Source: Chara braunii
Taxonomy: Eukaryota; Streptophyta; Charophyceae; Charales; Characeae
Assembly (NCBI GenBank): GCA_003427395.1
Contig: BFEA01000325.1
Location: forward strand, 1,562,011 to 1,588,026
DNA length: 26,016 bases
Reading direction: 5' to 3'
Shown: piece by piece, positions 1-10,800 of the stretch
Layout of the letters: the number at the start of each line of letters is the position of its first letter
How positions within the stretch are numbered: position 1 is the stretch's first letter
Translations under genes and position numbers: made by a program
The notes under the pieces: model-generated
What the model saw: only the letters and a program-made list of their open reading frames with translations
Database searches by the model: none
What the model was told of the DNA's origin: nothing

Positions 1-130
1 TTTTTTTTTTTTAAAACAACCCGAAGCTGTGATAGAGGTGCTGATAAGAGCAGACACGTCTACCACAGTCGGGGAGGCTCCATCTATTGGTGGGGAGCTG
101 CACCTGCTGGAAACCGGGTCCAGCGTCCCT
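1..130 (-). repeat. LINE 3'-terminal module, copy 1 (two potential hairpins plus poly(A))
   Basis: Read on +, this is T12, an outer hairpin (arms 27-40 and 55-68 around a CTGATAAGAGCAG loop), the core GGCTCCATCTATTGGTGGGG at 77-96, a second hairpin (arms GCTGGA 106-111 and TCCAGC 119-124, loop AACCGGG) and the boundary word GCGTCCCT at 123-130. The transcript is the minus strand, so this is the extreme 3' end of the LINE RNA. In the outer hairpin A32/C63 mismatch on + but form a G-U pair on the minus-strand RNA. Six more copies lie at 11462-11560, 13986-14040, 16141-16225, 17821-17955, 18364-18455 and 25262-25403. Copies outside this LINE could be 5'-truncated LINEs or SINEs that share the LINE tail; I cannot separate the two. 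Confidence 0.8.
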
Positions 131-1117
131 AAACATCGTATTTCATGTTGTACACAGACCAAATGAAATGGGCAGCAGTAGCAGGATGACCCAAACCTGA
201 TGGAGACAAATCATGAGTAAGGCCACACATCTACTCTACCTCCTTAGCCACTTGCCCACCGGACATTTTGATATGCGGGTGGTCGTAGCCCTAGTGTAAC
301 GACCACTATCACCATTTCTGCTCATGAGGGTGACCGTAGCCCAAATGTAGTGAACACTATCTCCGTTTCTGCTCATGAAGCTAAGTGATAACCCCTGTGT
401 ATGAGCCGCCCTGTGTGCAGGCAGAATGACCCCCATTCCCCAACCCCCACCCTGTAGAACAGTAAGTTCCGGTCCGTGTTAAAGGCTTTCAGTGCGTTGT
501 GAGCGCTATGAGACAGTATGAGTTATATATGGAGAAGCCGTTGCAGGTTGCGCTCAGCCGTATTTTGAGTCTGTCCCAGGTCCATTCTGCATTCTGTGAA
601 CAATCCCTCCTGGGTAACCCCTAACCCCTAAACCCTTAAGACCACGACAGGTCTTATTGCCACAACTGATGGCAATGCTCACATTGTGTAACTTGCAAAC
701 AATGGTTCATGAACCGGGACGCATATTGTAGACTCTCTCACCCCCAACCAGTTAACCTGCAAACCATGAAGACCACTGTAGTGTCGGTTGTCTCAGATGA
801 GAGAAGTTCGTTCATTGTGCAAGCAGCCTGTCTTGTTGTGTTGATCCCCTGACCCCAACCTGAGGCGGCTCCCTGGTCTGCGACTGCTGTTGCTCCTCGT
901 CCAATGAGTCCGTGCATTGTGCCACTGGCCTGTGGTGTCGTGTGGATCTCCTGACCGCATCCTGAGGCGGGTCCCTGGTCTGCGATTGCTGTTGCGATTG
1001 CTGTTACTCCTCGTCCGGGTCACGTAGTTGCCCCTTCCTTCCACTGCATTTCCGAGAGGTTTGGGGGCGGTAGCAGTGCGGGATCGGGAGCAGGGCGAGG
1101 AGATGTTGGGTAGGGGT
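131..1117 (-). other. LINE 3' untranslated region with two tandem duplications
   Basis: No credible coding frame is seen between the last ORF2 stop (1118-1120) and the 3' module. Two tandem duplications are visible. A unit of about 52 bp is repeated at about 276-326 and 327-380, both ending in TTTCTGCTCATGA. A unit of about 100 bp is repeated at about 812-902 and 912-1016, each holding CCTGAGGCGG and ending in CTCCTCGTCC. A degenerate telomere-like string of CCCCTAA and CCCTAAA words lies at 614-640. Confidence 0.65.
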
Positions 1118-2610
1118 CTACGGGATGAGCAGGAAGTTGGTCGGGAGGAAGGAGACCGCAAAATCTTGCAAGGGTTTCCTCTGCCAGACTAGCTCCCCCG
1201 CTCTCCAGTGTTTCCACTGTATGTTGAGGTCGTGTTGCAATGGAGAGAAGAGACGGTGGGGGTCTTGCCATATCTGGCAATACGATTCCCTGATACCCTC
1301 CCTGAGACTGGCATCCTTCTCGTCGTGATACTCCCGTGCCACGGTCTTCCAGGCATTATGAGTATGGGATCTGATCTCATCCTCTATCTCCTATTGCGCT
1401 CTCTGCAATCCAAACTGGTAGTCTTTTCTCTCGTAGGAGCACCGCGCCCTCCAGGTTTGCATGAGGACATGTAGTCTCGTATATGAGAAGAGATTAACCG
1501 CAAACGGAAACCAGTTTGCTAGCAGCTGTTGATTTTCGCCAAGGAGGATGAGGCCAAGATCCCAAGGTATGTGTTGGTCCGTCAAGGAGTGAAACGCTGC
1601 ATCCCACCACCTCCAGATTTGAGCTGCCATCGGGCAAGACAGAAGGCAGTGCTCAAGAGTTGCCCTAGCAGGCTGAGTAGCCCGACCGCAATACGTGCAT
1701 ATAGGGGACAAGAGTCCTTTTTGCTCCAGGTTAGTTATGGAAACAATCCAATCTGGGGTGGGAAGACAGTGATGTAAGATTTGCCATTGCAGGGACCTAA
1801 GGCTTGTGGGCATGAGTTTAGCATATTTGGTCCAGGGAAGGTTGCTCAGCAACTGTGCATCAAGTGGTGAATCCCGTTCCCATCTATGCACGATCGTTTT
1901 CCCAATCTGCTGTTGAGGCCGGACTGCCTTATACCCTCCTCTGACCGTGTAGTCCCAGATATGCAGGTTGTGTTGGCCCTTTCATTCCCATTCGTCCGGG
2001 TCGAATGGGAGCAGGGCCACGGGTATGGATGGCTCATATACCTGGAATCCTTCGTCTTGGCCCCCCACGACTCTGACATGTATCAATCCAACCCATGATT
2101 CTGTAACGTCGGAGTCCGCATCCCGGTTTAGGCGGGAGAGCCGCTTACCCGGCACGTGTAGAGCAAAGGCTTCCAGTGTGCAGCTCACACCATTTCTGTT
2201 GCAGACTCTGTAGACTTTGTCCGGTTGTGGGAGGTCAGCATATCTGACCACCCAGTCTTGCGGCTCAATCGTCGGACCTATTTTAAGAGTTTGCAGCCAG
2301 GCTAGTGGCAGTGCATCGGTGAGCTGGTGAGTCTTTTCTTCAATATTCTTGACATATTTTAGCTTAGCCCTTAGGACATCCGGTGAGAGCCATTTCCGTT
2401 CGACCTGATCCCAGAGGTCACCCACCGTATAAATCCCTTTTTGTGCCCAAACCAGCCACGGCGAGTTAGTTGTGAGCACAAAGGGGGACCCATCTTCATT
2501 CAAGATAAAGGGGGTTCCGAAGAGTGGCTACCTCTACACATTATGCCACCTGTTGGGTGCTCGCTTTTGCTTGGGGTCAGTCGTTCTCCATAGCTTAATC
2601 ATGGTCGGCC
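1118..2610 (-). pseudogene. ORF2 C-terminal part with zf-RVT-like zinc domain
   Basis: Same-frame fragments 2503-1982, 1981-1391 and 1390-1118 are separated only by TGA (1982-1984) and TAG (1391-1393), and two TAGs at 2528-2536 interrupt the frame upstream. The segment starting near 1891 contains LQWQILHHCLPTPDW, then CTYCG, then LEHCLLSCPMAAQIWRWW. This spacing resembles the zf-RVT domain (zinc-binding region in reverse transcriptases, PF13966) found at the end of plant L1-type ORF2 proteins. The last fragment is charged and aromatic and ends at TAG 1118-1120. No RNase H motifs were seen. Confidence 0.75.
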
Positions 2611-4163
2611 AGAGAGGGTCATTGTGAATGTCCTGCCTGATGGCACGTGATGCACCCCCGGCTTGTGTCTGTCGGCGAGGCTCGGGATTGACCAATGGTT
2701 ATTGGTCAGCCATTGGAATGGGTGTATGTGACCTGAGGGCACCGGTTCCGGTGCCAGCCCTGCAATCTGCACACAGGCCAGAGGTCTCCATGGAATATCA
2801 TTTCCTACAAGGAGTCTAGTCAGTACTTTGAACATCATTGTGACAGTCTCCCTGTGAGGATCAAGTATCCCCATCCCCCCTACGGATCTCGGTTGTGTGA
2901 GAGTGTCCCTGCCTACCCTGTTCAAGCACTCTTCCTCTTTTGTGCTGTTCTTCCATAGATACGTTGTGAGCGCTTTCCGCAGTCGGGTATATTGCTTCGG
3001 TGTCAACGGCCACACCGCTAGCTTGTACCATATAGCGAGGATGACATTGTTGATTATCAGCACACGTCCAGCCAACGATGTGTGCAGCCCCTCCCATTTC
3101 GCGAGGCGGACAATGGCCATGTTCACCAGGTGATCTCCATGATCCACCGGGGGCCCCATCACTGTTAGTTTCACTCCCAATATCCTTATAGCATCTTATT
3201 TCTTCGCCCATGCTACACACGGGGCCGGTGGCGGAGGTTCATCCTGAGGGTGGAGCCACCAGCCCTCTGTCTTTGAGCCCCAATTCACTTTCATATCCGC
3301 CGCCAACGAGAAGAGGTGTATAGTGTGGGTGAGGGCTTGCAGGTTGTCTCGATCTGCACGTATGAGGACCGTGAGGTCATCGGGATAAGATGATCAAGGA
3401 TCGCCGGGATCGGTATTTTGCTGATTTTCATATGGGCTCTGATCAGCGCAGCAAGGGCCTCCATAACTATAACAAAGAGTAACGGTGCAATGGGATCCCC
3501 TTGACGGACTGATCTCTGCAATTGGATGGGTGGAGAGAGGTGGCCATTGAGCATGATATTTGTGGTGGCCGATCTGTGGAGGATTTGCACCCATCGACAA
3601 AACTGGGAGCCGAAGTTCATTTTTGTCAGGCACATATCTAGGAAGTCCCAATCAACGTGATCATATGCTTTCTCGAAGTCTATGAATAGTATGGCTGCGT
3701 GGGCCCTGCGCTGGCGTGCATATTTAATGGTCTCGTTGACCAGCAGGATATTGTTCTGGATGTTATGGTTCGGCATGAATCCTGTTTGATCCGGATGGAT
3801 CAACAGATTCATGTATGGCAGCAGGCGGATGGTGAGGGCTTTGGCCACCAATTTGTAGGGGACCGGGAGGAGGGTGATCGGTCTATAATTTTTTACGTCC
3901 TCTTTGTCTCCCTTTTTATAGTGTAGCGTTGTGACCCCTTGGCTGATCATACCCCCAAAAAAGCCTCCCTCTTGCACTGCCTTTATGTAATCCATGAGGT
4001 CATCTTTGAAGAGGTCCCAGAACGACACCCAGAATTCTTTCGGGAAGGAGTCAATTCCTGGAGTCTTCTCATCGTCCATGCCCTGCAGGGCATCCCATAT
4101 CTCTTCCTGCACTAGCGGCCTATCCAAGTCAGATTTCTGCTCCTGTGTCAAGCGTGAATGCAC
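2599..4163 (-). pseudogene. ORF2 central part: LINE reverse transcriptase with altered YxDD box
   Basis: The 4163-3291 frame contains PGIDSFPKEFW, NYRPITLLPVPYKL, PDQTGFMPN, LFIDFEKAYDHVDW (first catalytic aspartate region) and QRSVRQGDPIAPLLF, the standard RT blocks of L1-type LINEs. Before the catalytic YxDD box the frame shifts; the box is read in the third minus frame at about 3376-3387 as Tyr-Pro-Asp-Asp followed by LTVL. The usual residue after Tyr is Ala or another small residue, so TATCCC here suggests a GCC to CCC change. The same frame continues through an in-frame TAA (3196-3198) into 3180-2599 with ILGVKL, SLAGRVLIINNV and SVGGMGILDP, matching the thumb and connection regions of plant LINEs. 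Confidence 0.88.
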
Positions 4164-5912
4164 TGTTTGGAGCAGTTCATCCCTGGCCTTCCGGACGTCG
4201 TCGGGATTTGTTTTGGGGTATCCGATGTAAACAGGTCCTTGTAGTATTTGGCTGCGTAATCAGTAATTGCATAAGCGTTTGTAGCAGTCGGAGCACCATC
4301 ATCCAGGGGGTGCCTAAGGCGCGAGACAGCCGAGGCCCGCGTGCGGGCTTTCGCTTTAGCGAAGAAAGATTTTGCCATCGTTCCATCGGTGTGTTCTCTT
4401 TTTATTCTAGTTTGAATCCTCCATGCCTGCGATTGTCTGTCTATATAGGCCTGAAGGTGGTCTCTTGCTGCTTGTAGCTTTTCAAAGGAAAGGATGTGTT
4501 GCGGGTCGTCTGTGATGACCGCATCCCAATCTTCAAGCTCTCGCATAAGGCGATCGATTATCGCCTTGCGGTCTCTCGCGGTCTGGATGAAGAATTTCTT
4601 GGCTCTGTCTCTCAAGTGGGCAATCCCGTCATTGAACCAGGTCACAGTTTGAGCTGCTTCCGGTTGAGCCTGTGGTTTGGTGGATTGCCAGTATTGCCAA
4701 AATTCCTGCACCATTTCCTTAAATTTTGTGAGCTGCAGCAGCGAAGTGTTCAGCTTGTAGAAGCCTGGGCCTCTCTTGATTTGAGTGTGAAAGGAGAGAC
4801 CCAGAGTTATCATTCTGTGATCAAAGGACTTACACGGGCTGATTGCAGCTATTTCGGCTGTTGTAGTCAAGCCCATCAGTTCCTTCGACACGAGAGCAAG
4901 ATCTATTCGCGAGCTTGCCAAGCCTCGGGTGCCTCTCGAGGATAAACAGGTGTAGGTTTTTTAAGCCGGGTGCAGCACTCTGTACACATCCTCAAGTTCC
5001 CTGTCTGCCATCAGCTGTCTTAGCATCTGTACGTTCGGGCCCAGTTCCGGTAAAGAGGGGAGATCCGGGTCCCCCCTTTGGGAGGAGGACCTACGGTCCA
5101 TCACCGGGTCAAGGGTTGTGTTAAAATCCCCTATCATAATGACGGGCGCATCTCTAGGGACGTTTTGGAGCAGGGTTAGCCACAAGTCCACCCTGTCGAC
5201 GGGGTCATTGGGTACATACACATTAACGAGGTAAAACTCTTCGCCCTCAAAAGCCACTTTGAGGCACACCCTGCGTCCTTGCTGGTGATCGTGTTGTACT
5301 GACAGCGGTTTGAGTTTAGAGGACGGCGGAAGCCATATTGTAACCCCGACCGATGCTCCATTGATTGTTGGCGCTGAGAAGCTTGTGTAGGGCCATATGA
5401 ATTTAGCCTTTGCTGTGTGCTGGGATCTGGGGTGTATGCTGGAGGTGAGTTTCCTGAATGCACACTGCATCTGGCCACCCTCCAGACACCGGGGATTTGA
5501 TCATATCCCATATGACTTTCTTTTTATCTGGTGTTGCTTGGATGAGGCCATTGACATTGAGTGACCGGATGTCTATGTCTGCCCTGGCCAGTTTGACCGC
5601 CCATTGAGGGGGGTTTCTGATCCGGGGAAAAACAGGTGGGGACGGGGGCCGCGGGGGCTGGTGGGGTTGCTGTTGGTGCGCGGGCGGAGTCGGTTGGGAT
5701 GGGGGCCGCGGGGGTGGATGGGGTTGCTGTTGGTGAGCGGGTGAAGTCGGTGCAACGGTGGGAGGTGCAGGGAAAGCGAGGTTGGTGGTTGGCGGCAGTC
5801 CCATGTCCAGAATTCCGTGAGATTGCATCGAGTCCTGGCTAGCACAGGGCTCGGTCCTCAAGCCAGTGTGATGCATCATAATGCAGCAATATAAGTCATT
5901 GGTTGAACACAC
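4148..5912 (-). pseudogene. ORF2 N-terminal part: APE-type endonuclease domain, three fragments
   Basis: The first fragment (5912 to 5403, 169 codons) has a proline/glutamine-rich leader with a near-duplicated PAHQQQPHPPPRPPS unit at residues 58-92, then NVNGL (119-123) and QETHL (153-157), the hallmark N-terminal motifs of LINE endonucleases; the QETHL glutamate is catalytic in the family. The frame then shifts. The second fragment (5470 to 4961) carries GVTIWLPP, NVYVPND and GDFN, and ends at an in-frame TAA where the reading frame clearly continues. The third fragment (to 4148) has SSRIDLALVS and DHRMI, matching the terminal SRIDxxLxS and SDH motifs, followed by a charged helical linker to the RT. 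The known catalytic positions therefore survive although the frame is broken. Confidence 0.88.
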
Positions 5913-5926
5913 AGCACACAGCTTCC

Positions 5927-7084
5927 TCAGGCAACCTGTTTGATGGGGAGGACATGGAGGGGGTCATCCCACTGGTTTTGTTCTTGCAACACGTCCTCCA
6001 GGAACAGTTGCATAAAGGTAAGAATTTGAGGTTGCGTCCAAGTCCCGCTGGCTGTGAACCGTGCAACATCAAAGTTCATCAGCAGCTGGTGTGTAAACCA
6101 GCTGAGGTTAGCACTTTTCTTCAGTCTGATTTTGGGGTCAATAAGCAAGAGGACCGGAATGATACCTTTCAGAAATGTGAGAGAGGTGGGCAAGACGACT
6201 CCCAACACCCCTTCCGTACACGTCTCCTTGACCCAATACTTAAGTCTTTTCTGGATGACCACCGTAGACGGGTTGCCCTTCCAGCCTTCCAGCGTCAGTC
6301 TGTCCTGGGGGATAGGTTGCTGCAGAGAATGATGGTGTTGAGGCTGCCTAAGACCCGGAAAGATGACCACCCCAGGTGTCTTAGCAATCGAAACCTCATC
6401 GTCATCCTCCAGTCGCACCAGTTGGCCCATCCTTTTGGGCGGTAGATGTACCATGGCTGTGGCTTGAGTTGAGACACAGGCAGGCTGCAGGGTTAGACAT
6501 TGTTTGTGCTGGGACTGAGAAGCAATCTGTTGTGAAGGGGGGGAGCATGTTTGACGGTCTGCTGCAGCGGGCCATCGAGCATTCCCCTTATCCGGCGGGT
6601 CCTCGTGTGGGAGGTTGTGCAGCGTGTCACACAGGTCGTGGATGAGTACTTTAGGCCAAGCGAGGCCTTCATGGCAGAATGCCTCTGTTTGCGGGTGCGC
6701 AGGGTGCTGGGCGGGGGTCCCTTCCCCAATCCCAAACACCATAGTCGCATATTCCTCTATTTTATCCAAGAATTCGTTCACTACGAGGACTATGGCAGCC
6801 CCGACGTCCATCCAGTCTATGACCGACACGTTGTCGTACTTTTCAACAGTCGCCAAGACACGGGGGATGTACATAAGGACAATTTTGGCCTCCCTCCAAT
6901 GTTTATTGTTGAGTCTTTCCGCAGGCTTATTTTCGGACAGCGAGAAGATCTTGACCAAGGTCCATTCCATGAGGAAGTCCAACTTTTGCTTAACCTCATC
7001 GTTGGTTGCCAACGGAGGGGGTGGGGGAGGCGGGCTGTCTGCGCTGAGTTCTGGTGGCACCAGGACAGCGACCTGAATGTCCAT
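5927..7084 (-). CDS. Unrecognised 385-codon ORF between ORF1 and ORF2 of the LINE
   Basis: This is the longest intact frame between the glutamine-rich segment and ORF2. It starts MDIQVAVLVPPEL (ATG at 7082-7084), has a run of seven prolines near residue 20, then about 90 residues that read like a folded helical domain (KQKLDFLMEWTLVKIF, VLMYIPRVLATVEKY, AAIVLVVNEFLDKIEEY). A Gln/His/Pro-rich linker and a second hydrophobic region (LGVVLPTSLTFLKGIIPVLLL) follow. I recognise no family. It lies in the same frame as the glutamine-rich segment, separated by TAG 7097-7099, and ends 15 bp before the ORF2 open frame. It may therefore be the C-terminal part of a long ORF1 protein rather than a separate gene. 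Its intactness next to the shredded ORF2 is notable but may be chance. Confidence 0.6.
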   Translation of the reverse strand: MDIQVAVLVPPELSADSPPPPPPPLATNDEVKQKLDFLMEWTLVKIFSLSENKPAERLNNKHWREAKIVLMYIPRVLATVEKYDNVSVIDWMDVGAAIVLVVNEFLDKIEEYATMVFGIGEGTPAQHPAHPQTEAFCHEGLAWPKVLIHDLCDTLHNLPHEDPPDKGNARWPAAADRQTCSPPSQQIASQSQHKQCLTLQPACVSTQATAMVHLPPKRMGQLVRLEDDDEVSIAKTPGVVIFPGLRQPQHHHSLQQPIPQDRLTLEGWKGNPSTVVIQKRLKYWVKETCTEGVLGVVLPTSLTFLKGIIPVLLLIDPKIRLKKSANLSWFTHQLLMNFDVARFTASGTWTQPQILTFMQLFLEDVLQEQNQWDDPLHVLPIKQVA

Positions 7085-7096
7085 GTCTGTCGGTAA

Positions 7097-7838
7097 CTAT
7101 GAGTGTTGGAGATCGGCCCCTTCGGGGCCGGAGGTGTTCATATCTTGAGCACTGCCTGCTTCAATGCAAAGGACCCTCTCACTTGTGTCGCTTGGCAGCA
7201 GCCGGTCCGAGGCTAACGATATGTGGTTTTGGAGTGCAGTTTGTTGCTGCCAAAACGACTGCAGTTGTTCTTGTTGTTGGTGCAGAACTTGTTGTTGTTG
7301 GCAACACAGTTGTTGTTGGCACTGTATATGCATATGTTGGAGGAGCTGTTGCTGTTGTAACATCCGTTGTTGATGTTGTTGGTGGTGGTAGTGGGCGAGC
7401 TGGGTTTGCAGCAATATGCGGTATTGTTCCTCGAACTTTTTCCGTTGCATGACCTGTTGTTGTTGAAGCACGTTAGCTTGTTGCGCTGTTTGATGTAGAA
7501 CTTGTATTTGCGCATAGTGCAAGTTTTGTTGCTCATCTCGTTGGGCTTGCTCCTGCTGTTGGGCTTGCTCCTACCATGCCAGCTGTTGTTGCGCATTTTG
7601 CCATGTTTGCTGATGCTGTTGCAGATGCAGCGCGTGCAACTGCTGGTAGCCAAGGAGAGGCAGGTCACCTTGCAGGTGATGAGCCACATGGTGGTGGGGG
7701 TCAGAGTCAAACTGTTGTGCTTCCTCCATGCAGTTGTCCTGAAGGGGCTCCTGAGGCGGTTGTTGTTAGTGCGTGGTATGCAGTTGCTGTGCCACGTCGT
7801 TGTCGCTATCCTCTCCCTGGTTCGACAGTGACTGTGGT
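7097..7838 (-). pseudogene. Glutamine-rich continuation of LINE ORF1, broken
   Basis: In one minus frame this stretch encodes a strongly Gln/His-biased protein (runs such as LQQQQVMQRKKFEEQ and MLQQQQLLQHMHIQ), made of CAA/CAG codons visible as TTG/CTG repeats on +. Upstream of 7522 the same frame keeps the bias but has TAG at 7571-7573 and TAA at 7766-7768. It begins where ORF1 ends in another frame, so I infer a small indel near 7820-7840 moved the ORF1 reading frame away from it. A TAG at 7097-7099 separates it from the 385-codon ORF. Gln-rich coiled segments can mediate multimerisation, but that role is only inferred. The long antisense and alternative-frame ORFs here are composition shadows. 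Confidence 0.6.
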
Positions 7839-10800
7839 CAAGGTGGAGATCAGTCGGGTGTTCCAGGGGGCATTCGAGATCTGTCGTTGGGCGATGGGTA
7901 GGTGCTCTTCGTCCCGCTGTGGCTGCTCCGTTTCCTCTTCCCGGTGTAACCGGTCCCGGTGGGCGTTTGGTTTTGGAGTGGTAGTACTCTGTTGTGCGAC
8001 AGGGATGAACTTCTTCTCCCCTGTGATCTGAGAGACGACTTCCCTCACGCGAGCCGGTATTCCCACATTCTGAATCGTCGATTCCCCAGCCACGTTGAGA
8101 CCACAGCATACATCACTGCCGGGCCATGTGTCCGTGTCTGCGTTCGTGTCCCGATAGAGAGGGAAAGTCGCACCCTTTATCTTGTTGAGTAGCGAGTTGG
8201 CTTTAAGCCACATTTGCTGTGGCGATGTGGGTGTTGGTTTCCCCCTGTCGTGTTGCAGTTCAACTGTGTCGTGTACGAGGGGCAATGCGTGGTCCGCAGT
8301 GATTGGTTTCGAGAGGACCAATGCGTGGCCCTCAGTCAATTGCTGCGGGAGGACCGGTTCCGGGCCCACTTGTGCTGGCCTATCGGAGTTCATGCGGGCT
8401 TTTGGGACTCCGCAGTTCGGTTGCGGGTGGTGTGATTCCGACTGCATCAAGGGGGGGCGGGCTATCTGGTCCGGGTTCTCAAGCGGGGGTAGTCCGTTGT
8501 AACCCCCAGTCCGGACCAGTGCCTGGCCGTCAGCCGTTTCTTGCGATGGGACCAATGACCAGTCCTTCCCTTGTGGCCGTGTGGAGCCCGTGACCAGCCT
8601 CTGGTGTTTATGATCTGAGTAAGGTGCGTCCTGAGCAGAGGGGGGCAGGTCGTTGTTGCCCCTGTTTCGGGTGCCTGTGTGGCCTTGAGGTGGCTCATGC
8701 GCGGGGGCCAGTGCCTGACTGTCGTTTATTAGGCCATCAGGTCCTGTGACAGCATTGTGGCCCCCAGTTTTTGCTGCCAGATGATGTGCCTCAATCACAG
8801 TCAAGGGGGGGTCAGGCGAATGTACCAAGCTATGAGCCAGATGGTCTTTCCAATCTGAGCCGGGTGCACCCTGAGAGGAGAAAGGCACCGGACGCTCATC
8901 CCCCCGGGGCTCAGACGCTTGTATCCTGTTCTGGGCACCCAGTCCCTCTTTATGGTCTGAGTTGTCCCCAATCGGGGGGGATAGAGATGGTCCGTCCCGG
9001 TTCGAGGCTCCGTCCGCGCCCGGGGCGGGCTCCAGTACAGCCTTCCGGGAAGGAGCAGGATCGTGAGCGGGCAACTTGCAGTCTGGCCTCCCTTCCCCTT
9101 GTGCGGCCAGAGCTGAATGGAGCACAGTCTGGGCAGCATCACCCATCCGACAGAGGCCCCGACCCTTCACTCCGTTATGGTCTGAGCGGTGGGCACCCTG
9201 TTGGACGGAGGGCTGTTCTTTGTCGCCTCCTTTCCTGTCCAGTATTGTTCCCTTCTTCCCTTCGGATGTCTCAACCTGGGATCCCTGTCCTCCCATGTGG
9301 TCTGGGACCCTGCTGTTTAGGGGGGGCGCATGCTCCTCCTTTTGAACCTGGGATTTAATCTCTTTGCTGTGCATATTAGAGGCGGTCTGTAGAGGGGGGT
9401 GCAGTTTCTGCCGTCCGTCTTTGTGCTTTTCTTTGTCGCCTCCTTTCCAATCTTGTTTTGTTCCCTTCTTCCCTTCGGTTGTCCCTGTCACGGAGGGTTG
9501 TTCTTTGTCGCCTCCTTTCCTGTCCAGTACTGTTCCCTTCTTCCCTTCGATTGTCCCTGTCTCAACCTGGGATCCCTGTCCTCCCATGTGGTCTGGGACA
9601 GTGCTGTTCAGGGGGGGCGCATGCTCCTCCTTTTGAGCCTGGGACTGAATCTCTTTGTAGTGCACATTAGTAGAGGTGGTCTGTAGAGGGGGGGGCAGTT
9701 TCTGCCGTCCGTCTTTGTGTTGTTCTTTGTCGCCTCCTTTCCGGTCCAGTTCTGTTCCCTTCTTCCCTTCGGTTGTCCCTGTCTCAACGTGGGATCCCTG
9801 GTCCTGGACACTGCTGTTTAGGGGGGCCGCATGCTCCTCCTTTTGAACCTGGGACTTAATCTCTTTGCAGTGCACAATGGAGGTGGTCTGTAGAGGGGGG
9901 GGCAGTTTCTGCCATCCGTCTTTGTGCGCGGGCGGTCGATCTTTGCAGGGTGCCCCCTCCACAGGAAGGTCCCTGGTTTCAGAGGTAGATGGGCGGTCTC
10001 CCTTTGGTCCCGGTTTTGGTCTGTAATGTTGCTGAGGGCGGGGTTGGACTGGGCGCGGTTTTGCCGGGGCGGGCTGGGGGCGGCTGATTGTCTGCAGATC
10101 CGGGGCAGGCTCCTGTTTCCCTTTGAACTTGGCGTCCTTTGCTACCTGTACCCGGGCCCCCGAGGGAAAGGCCGTCGGCTTGTCTTTGCCCTGCCATATC
10201 CACTTCCCTGGGGTGCCGTCTGCATACACTCTTAACATCCATCCCGCGAGTTCCCTGTCTTCGGGGTACCACCATTCCTCATCATTGAGGTGGGGGACCA
10301 CGAACCCTTTTATCTTGGTCTTGTCCCTGTTTTTCGGGCATGCTTCGTCAGTGTAGAGGTGTCCTCTGTGCTTGCAGGCATAACACCAAGGATCCTGGGT
10401 ATGACTGACTGGGACGGAATGCTCCTTTCCCCCATGAGAATAGCGCCATTCCTCATTGAGGGGGAAGGGATATTCCGGATCCCATTCGACAGCAACAAGG
10501 AGATGGTCATCCCTTTTTTCCAGAAACTGGGGCAGCACAGTGATATAACCTTTAACCGGGGCTATGTTCTCCAGATCTGTCAGTATTGCACCCTGGACTG
10601 ACAGTGGAGCGAACCTGAATTCAACCCAGAAATTGGAGCTCATGAGGTACTCCCTCCTTTCATCTGTTGATTGGGGGTTGGCCAGGGACCATGCTGACAG
10701 TTGCACCGGGCAGCCCCTGAATCGCAGTCCTCTATTCCTCAAGACCAAATGCTTGTTTGTGGGGTATAGGGCAACTACTGTGATACAGTCTGGGTCATCT

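Larger units (their letters stand above)
1118..5912 (-). pseudogene. LINE ORF2 pseudogene: endonuclease, reverse transcriptase, zf-RVT-like domain
   Basis: Overall call for the LINE polyprotein gene; its three parts are described separately. An intact protein would nick target DNA and reverse-transcribe LINE RNA in a ribonucleoprotein. Fragments in all three minus frames line up in the canonical order. Visible lesions in transcription order are: a frameshift at about 5403-5440; TAA at 4961-4963; a frameshift at about 4195-4215; a frameshift at about 3388-3420; TAA at 3196-3198; a frameshift at about 2600; TAGs at 2534-2536 and 2528-2530; TGA at 1982-1984; TAG at 1391-1393. The natural stop is probably TAG at 1118-1120. 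The open frame begins after the stop of the upstream 385-codon ORF (5927), so translation of an intact copy probably relied on reinitiation or an internal start. ATG codons occur just inside the frame. Confidence 0.9.

Noticed and set aside
276-380. CRISPR-like spaced repeats in the LINE 3' region
   Set aside because: Only two adjacent tandem units without spacers, in a eukaryotic retroelement context.
7213-8109. 298-codon minus-strand ORF rich in Asn, Ser and Thr
   Set aside because: It is an alternative frame of the CAA/CAG-rich ORF1 continuation; its bias follows from frame-shifted glutamine codons.
8771-9670. Several long plus-strand ORFs (195, 90 and 95 codons) with repeated sequence
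   Set aside because: They are antisense shadows of the tandem repeats in LINE ORF1.
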